Shown here: piece by piece, positions 60,723 to 64,000 of the stretch
How positions within the stretch are numbered: the first letter of the stretch is position 1
Layout: each line of letters starts with the position of its first letter
Assembly (NCBI GenBank): GCA_049514555.1
Contig: JBEKUY010000005.1
Coordinates: forward strand, 162,135 to 226,134
Direction: 5' to 3'
Source: JBEKUY01 sp049514555
GTDB lineage: Bacteria; Acidobacteriota; Terriglobia; Acidiferrales; UBA7541
DNA: 64,000 bases
The notes under the pieces: generated by a model
Database searches by the model: none
What the model was told of the DNA's origin: nothing
The model's input: only the letters and a program-made list of their open reading frames with translations
Program-made: the position numbers and the translations under genes

Positions 60723-61169
60723 ATGGAACAGTTCGCCGCTCTATTGCGGAAAGATAATCAGACGGTCCGCTACCTCATCGTGGACGACTCCGTCTTCGCG
60801 CGGAAGAACCTCGCCAAGATGGTGCAGGCGTTCGGCGGCGAAGTTGTCGGCGAGGCGGGCGACGGACTGACGTCAATCGCCGAATACAGCCGGCTGAAGC
60901 CGGACATTGTGCTCATGGACATCACCATGCCGCAGATGGAGGGCATCGAGGCCGTCGAACGCATCGTGCGCCTGCATGCGGATGCTCGCATCGTCATGGT
61001 CTCCTCGGTCGGGTACCAGGAAAATATCCTGGCAGCTCTGCAGAAAGGCGCCAAGCACTTCGTGCAAAAGCCGGTGAAGCCCGAAGTGCTCTACGAGATC
61101 CTCCGCTACGTCTTGAACGAGGAAGGCGCGGTGGCCCCCGCCGCCCTCGCAGGAGAACATCAGTCATGA
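60723..61169 (+). CDS. cheY: CheY-like response regulator
   Basis: 148 residues: YLIVDDSVFARKNLAKM, phospho-Asp in DIVLMDITMPQMEG, VSSVGYQENILAAL, FVQKPVKPEVL. A good CheY with an N-terminal 20-residue extension. It overlaps the CheX gene. Confidence 0.94.
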   Translation: MEQFAALLRKDNQTVRYLIVDDSVFARKNLAKMVQAFGGEVVGEAGDGLTSIAEYSRLKPDIVLMDITMPQMEGIEAVERIVRLHADARIVMVSSVGYQENILAALQKGAKHFVQKPVKPEVLYEILRYVLNEEGAVAPAALAGEHQS

Positions 61170-61669
61170 GAATGGAACTCATCCAGCCTTTCATCAATGC
61201 CGCTGACGCTGTTTTCGCCGAGGCCCTGCAGGCGCCGACGAAAATCATCGACCTCACCATGGAAGAAGAGGCCTACCGCCGCAAAGGGATCGCCGCACTC
61301 GTGACCATTCGAGGCGATATCGAAGGCCGCATCATTCTCGATCTGGCCCCGGAAGTCGCACTGAAGGTGGCCGGCTGCCTCTCCGGCGCACCCGTCCTCG
61401 AATCGGAGGAGATCGTCCGGGAGACGGTTTGCGAGCTCGCCAACATGGTCATCGGAAATTCCGTGACGCTGCTCAATGACAAGGGTTTTCGCTTCAAGAC
61501 CTCCCCGCCAGAAATCCATACCAGACCGGAAGGACTGTCCTCGAGCCACGACACCGAAGCCATGGTGGTGGCTTTTGAAACGCCCTGTGGCGACGTGTAC
61601 TTGAATATTGCCATGCACTACCTGCGGCGGCGGCAGCGCGACCGTGACGCCATGCCTGTGGTCGACTGA
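61166..61669 (+). CDS. cheX: CheX-like phosphatase
   Basis: 167 residues. EEIVRETVCELANMVIGNSV carries the CheX/CheC E-x2-N signature; KGIAALVTIRGDIEGRIILD is the N-terminal strand pattern. It dephosphorylates CheY-P. Last gene of the operon. Confidence 0.9.
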   Translation: MRMELIQPFINAADAVFAEALQAPTKIIDLTMEEEAYRRKGIAALVTIRGDIEGRIILDLAPEVALKVAGCLSGAPVLESEEIVRETVCELANMVIGNSVTLLNDKGFRFKTSPPEIHTRPEGLSSSHDTEAMVVAFETPCGDVYLNIAMHYLRRRQRDRDAMPVVD

Positions 61670-62435
61670 CGTCTCAGTCATCGCCAACAACCCGCCCGGC
61701 TTTCCCTGTGAGGGGAGCAGGGAGGAGTGCCGCCTGTGGAAAAGTACCCCCACCCCCCGTCTTTTTTTGTAACTGCGGATTCCAAAGGGTTTTAAGTCTA
61801 GTGTTTTGGAACTGCGCATTATAAAGGACTTACAGGCGCGTTTTTCGGATCTGCGCATTCTAAAAGAGTTAGCGACGGCAGGATGGCCACAGAGGCACTG
61901 AGGGCACAGAGCAGAGTGCGGGAAGCAGAAGGAAAGGAATGGGCGGGGACGGCGGGGTTTTTCCGCATGAGCATCATTACAGGGGACTTTAAGTCCTGGC
62001 ATTCCGTAAGAGTGAGATCTACGGGGTTTACAAGCGCGTCTTTCGTAAGAGTGAGTTCTAAAGGGGATACAAACAGGCGTTGAACGTTTGAACGTTGAAA
62101 CGTGGGAACGTTCAGGAGAGGGCGCGGACAGTGGAAGGCGACCGGTCACGTCTGATATTACCATAGGATGACTACGCTGTCAAGCGGTACTGAGTGGTTA
62201 TTCGAATGGAATCGTGGGAAGCGGAAGAAAACAGGGCGGTTGCAGGGGGAGAGAAGGACAAAGCCCCCTTCAGCGAAGAGCCCCGGCCTTCAGCCTGACC
62301 GATGGATGACCCACCCGCCTCGCAGCACTGCTCAGGAGTTTTGTCTCTTGACAACGCCTTCGCCCTTATCGAGGGCCACCCGCCAAGACAAGAATTGCTG
62401 CGTCGATGATCAGGGTACTCCCTCGTACTGATGAT
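61670..62435. repeat. Gene-free region with dispersed short repeats
   Basis: 766 bases. Three diverged units around 61770-61872 share ACTGCGNATTNNAAAGGNNTTA, and two around 62005-62075 share CGTAAGAGTGAG. The C-rich AAAGTACCCCCACCCCCC at 61740 resembles sequence at 32476. The long antisense ORFs here are repeat artefacts. No gene seen. Confidence 0.65.
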
Positions 62436-62855
62436 TTACTTCCCGGGCGGACTTAATTTCGATTTCGGCGTCCAGAGCTTCGCGACTCTCTCCCAGAAAG
62501 CGAAGCATGCCGCTGGCACTAACAGAAGCACCATATAAACGGGTTTGTTTATGTTTAGCAGGCCGTGATTGCCTGCCTCCGCGAGCGCAGCTACAAAACA
62601 CCCCGAGACCAGAACCACGGCCGGTGGGTCTTTTACCACAAGCGCCCTGCGCACCAACAAGAATCCCCAGACCGCTGTCGCCCATGGACCGGGATCCTCC
62701 TCAGTGTCGAACACGTTTATCAAAGGGCCATGCCATGGAACGTTAGCGAGCTCGGCGAAGCAAACGACTGCCGCCAAAACGAGCAATGCCTTTGATAGGT
62801 GCAATCTTCCACGCGTCTCCATAATGGGCGTATCCTGCCTAGTGAGCATGAGCAA
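62436..62855 (-). CDS. Small four-TM membrane protein, candidate RHS immunity protein
   Basis: 139 residues (ATG 62855; ATG 62822 is a shorter start). Hydrophobic segments: KALLVLAAVVCFAELANVPW, WGFLLVRRALVV, VVLVSGCFVAALAEAGNHG, VYMVLLLVPAACFAFWERV. It overlaps the RHS gene end by 17 bases and follows it on the same strand, the usual place of an immunity gene. Otherwise unassigned. Confidence 0.65.
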   Translation of the reverse strand: MLMLTRQDTPIMETRGRLHLSKALLVLAAVVCFAELANVPWHGPLINVFDTEEDPGPWATAVWGFLLVRRALVVKDPPAVVLVSGCFVAALAEAGNHGLLNINKPVYMVLLLVPAACFAFWERVAKLWTPKSKLSPPGK

Positions 62856-64000
62856 GCTCCCGGGCTAATTCCACTGAGGCCACGCCTACCTCGATGATGA
62901 CTTTGGGAAGCTCATATGCTCCACCAGGCGTGAACAACGCCCCAACTTCAACGCCCTTCAAGGCGTACCTGCCTGGATGCGCACGGACGTCGGCTGCTTG
63001 TACCCCAGGATAACGAGCCAACGTCCCCCTGGTGTCCTCAAAGCCTCTCTGGAACATGTCCACGTATTGAATGCCAAACTGGTGCATGGCGTCGCGCGTG
63101 GACAAATCCCGTGAAGCGTTAATCGGTTGCGAGGTGGTGGCCCTCGCGCCTATAGTGAGGCTCTCTCCCACCGTCTCCTGGTGGCCGTCAATCATCTGTC
63201 CCTTTTGGTTGAATTTATAGGTCTGCGTTGTGGATGTGCTAGTCATCGTGATGGAGCCGTCGGGGTTCGGTGTCACCTGAGCGTCGTTACTCTTCACCGT
63301 TACGGTGGTGATGCCATTTTTGTCGGTCGTCTGGGTACAGCCCGACGTCTCCGCGCAAAGGTTCGCGGCGCCCACCTTCTTGCTGTTTAAGGTCTTCTGC
63401 TCGTCGTGGGAATCGCAATTTCCGTTCGACGGGCAGAGGTTGTTCGAGTCGGCGTGCCCGTCGAGGTCGGCGAAGGTTTCGGGGTTGTCGCTGACCATGG
63501 CGTAGAGATTGAGCGTTTGCGGGTTGGTCAAGTTGGCGTAGGGGACGGGTTCGGGTACCGCCGACCAATCGGCGCTCAGCCAGCGGCCGAAGCGCCAGGA
63601 GTAGTAACGGGCGCCGAAATCGTCGTTGCCGGATTCGTCGTCGCGCTCCTTGCCCTCGAACTTGTACTTGTTGGAGGCCGGGCAGTTGTCGGTGACGGTG
63701 CGCTCGCCGCCGTAGGGGTAGAAATCGGCGTCGTAACAGACGACGCCGGTGTTTGTAGCGACGATGCGCGAAGAGCCGAGCATGTCCTCCACATAATACT
63801 GCGCCGAGCCGCTGGAGGGGAGCATGGCGATCCGCTGCCCGCCGAAGAAGGCATATTCGGCGGTGACGGCGCCGGAGCTATTCGTTTCGGCCAGGATGCT
63901 GCCGCCGGAGCCGTACCAATAGACCTTGGTGGGCTGCCCGCTTCCGTTGAGCTTGGCGACGTGGCGGCCATCGCCATCGTAGAGGTAGTTCGCACCCGCG
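62839..64000 (-). CDS. RHS-repeat protein, C-terminal part with variable tip (window edge)
   Basis: The gene runs off the right edge; 386 codons are visible. NYLYDGDGRHVAKLNG, TAEYAFFGGQRIAML and YYVEDMLGSSRIVAT are RHS/YD repeats; RYYSWRFGRWLSADW and NPQTLNLYAMVSDNPE the RHS core end. After that a about 200-residue unique tip (ending VELARELAHAH) replaces the repeat shell, as in polymorphic toxins. The tip is unrecognised: no known nuclease motif is seen. Confidence 0.88.
   Translation of the reverse strand, partial: AGANYLYDGDGRHVAKLNGSGQPTKVYWYGSGGSILAETNSSGAVTAEYAFFGGQRIAMLPSSGSAQYYVEDMLGSSRIVATNTGVVCYDADFYPYGGERTVTDNCPASNKYKFEGKERDDESGNDDFGARYYSWRFGRWLSADWSAVPEPVPYANLTNPQTLNLYAMVSDNPETFADLDGHADSNNLCPSNGNCDSHDEQKTLNSKKVGAANLCAETSGCTQTTDKNGITTVTVKSNDAQVTPNPDGSITMTSTSTTQTYKFNQKGQMIDGHQETVGESLTIGARATTSQPINASRDLSTRDAMHQFGIQYVDMFQRGFEDTRGTLARYPGVQAADVRAHPGRYALKGVEVGALFTPGGAYELPKVIIEVGVASVELARELAHAH

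Noticed and set aside
61160..62164. 334-aa open frame on the minus strand
   Set aside because: It runs antisense across cheX and the repeat units; the translation is built from repeat sequence and has no family pattern.
1..64000. tRNA, rRNA or riboswitch genes
   Set aside because: No cloverleaf, rRNA segment or riboswitch consensus was recognised by eye; the element is not inserted in a tRNA 3' end, unlike some casposons. A covariance search would be decisive.

Overview
The window looks like a chromosomal segment of a soil-type Acidobacteriota bacterium. This is inferred from GC-rich coding, a hemA-hemC-hemD-hemB-hemL block, and A/T-flanked intergenic repeats built around AAAGTACCCC and ATTCTAAAGG that I associate with that phylum. 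No rRNA, tRNA or 16S marker is visible, so the assignment is inference.

Layout. 1-4937: heme (C5 pathway) operon, with hemA cut by the window start. 5102-12517: a membrane/AAA+ cluster (integral membrane protein, DUF4129, DUF4350, MoxR ATPase, DUF58, and divergent SpoIIM and RDD proteins), followed by DUF4337-like and DUF421 membrane proteins. 14126-18447: a hybrid histidine kinase, an amidase and a small Tat-exported protein. 35617-48451 (minus) and 53461-61669 (plus): two complete chemosensory operons. Between them lies a kinase / receiver / NtrC-type sigma-54 activator operon (48789-53112). Palindromic GTCTCAG-type sites and a good sigma-54 promoter in the 53.1-53.46 kb divergent region suggest the activator controls at least the plus-strand operon. 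62436-64000: the C-terminus of an RHS-repeat protein and a small membrane protein that may be its immunity partner.

The main discovery is 18542-32441, a 13.9-kb mobile element with casposon hallmarks. It is bounded by 39-bp terminal inverted repeats (37/39 identical) and by a 14-bp direct repeat (GTCAATAAAGGCAC), the target-duplication length I recall for characterised casposons. It encodes a stand-alone Cas1-family integrase with all catalytic residues plus a Zn ribbon and a C-terminal HTH, a family B DNA polymerase with exonuclease and polymerase motifs, an HNH nuclease, an RHH regulator and an HTH protein. There is no CRISPR array and no effector cas gene. It also carries a Cas2/SinR-like small protein with a membrane protein, a membrane-anchored propeller protein, and, at its right end, a YaaC-like / TIR-domain gene pair that looks like an immune cargo module.

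Just outside the right end (32456-35616) lie a third inverted-repeat-like copy, a DUF1349-GH12 protein, a beta-galactosidase remnant, a HEPN protein and a 5'-truncated second cas1-like relic. This suggests repeated visits of related elements to the locus. The main caveat is that the end repeats resemble another nearby intergenic sequence, so a dispersed host repeat must be excluded.
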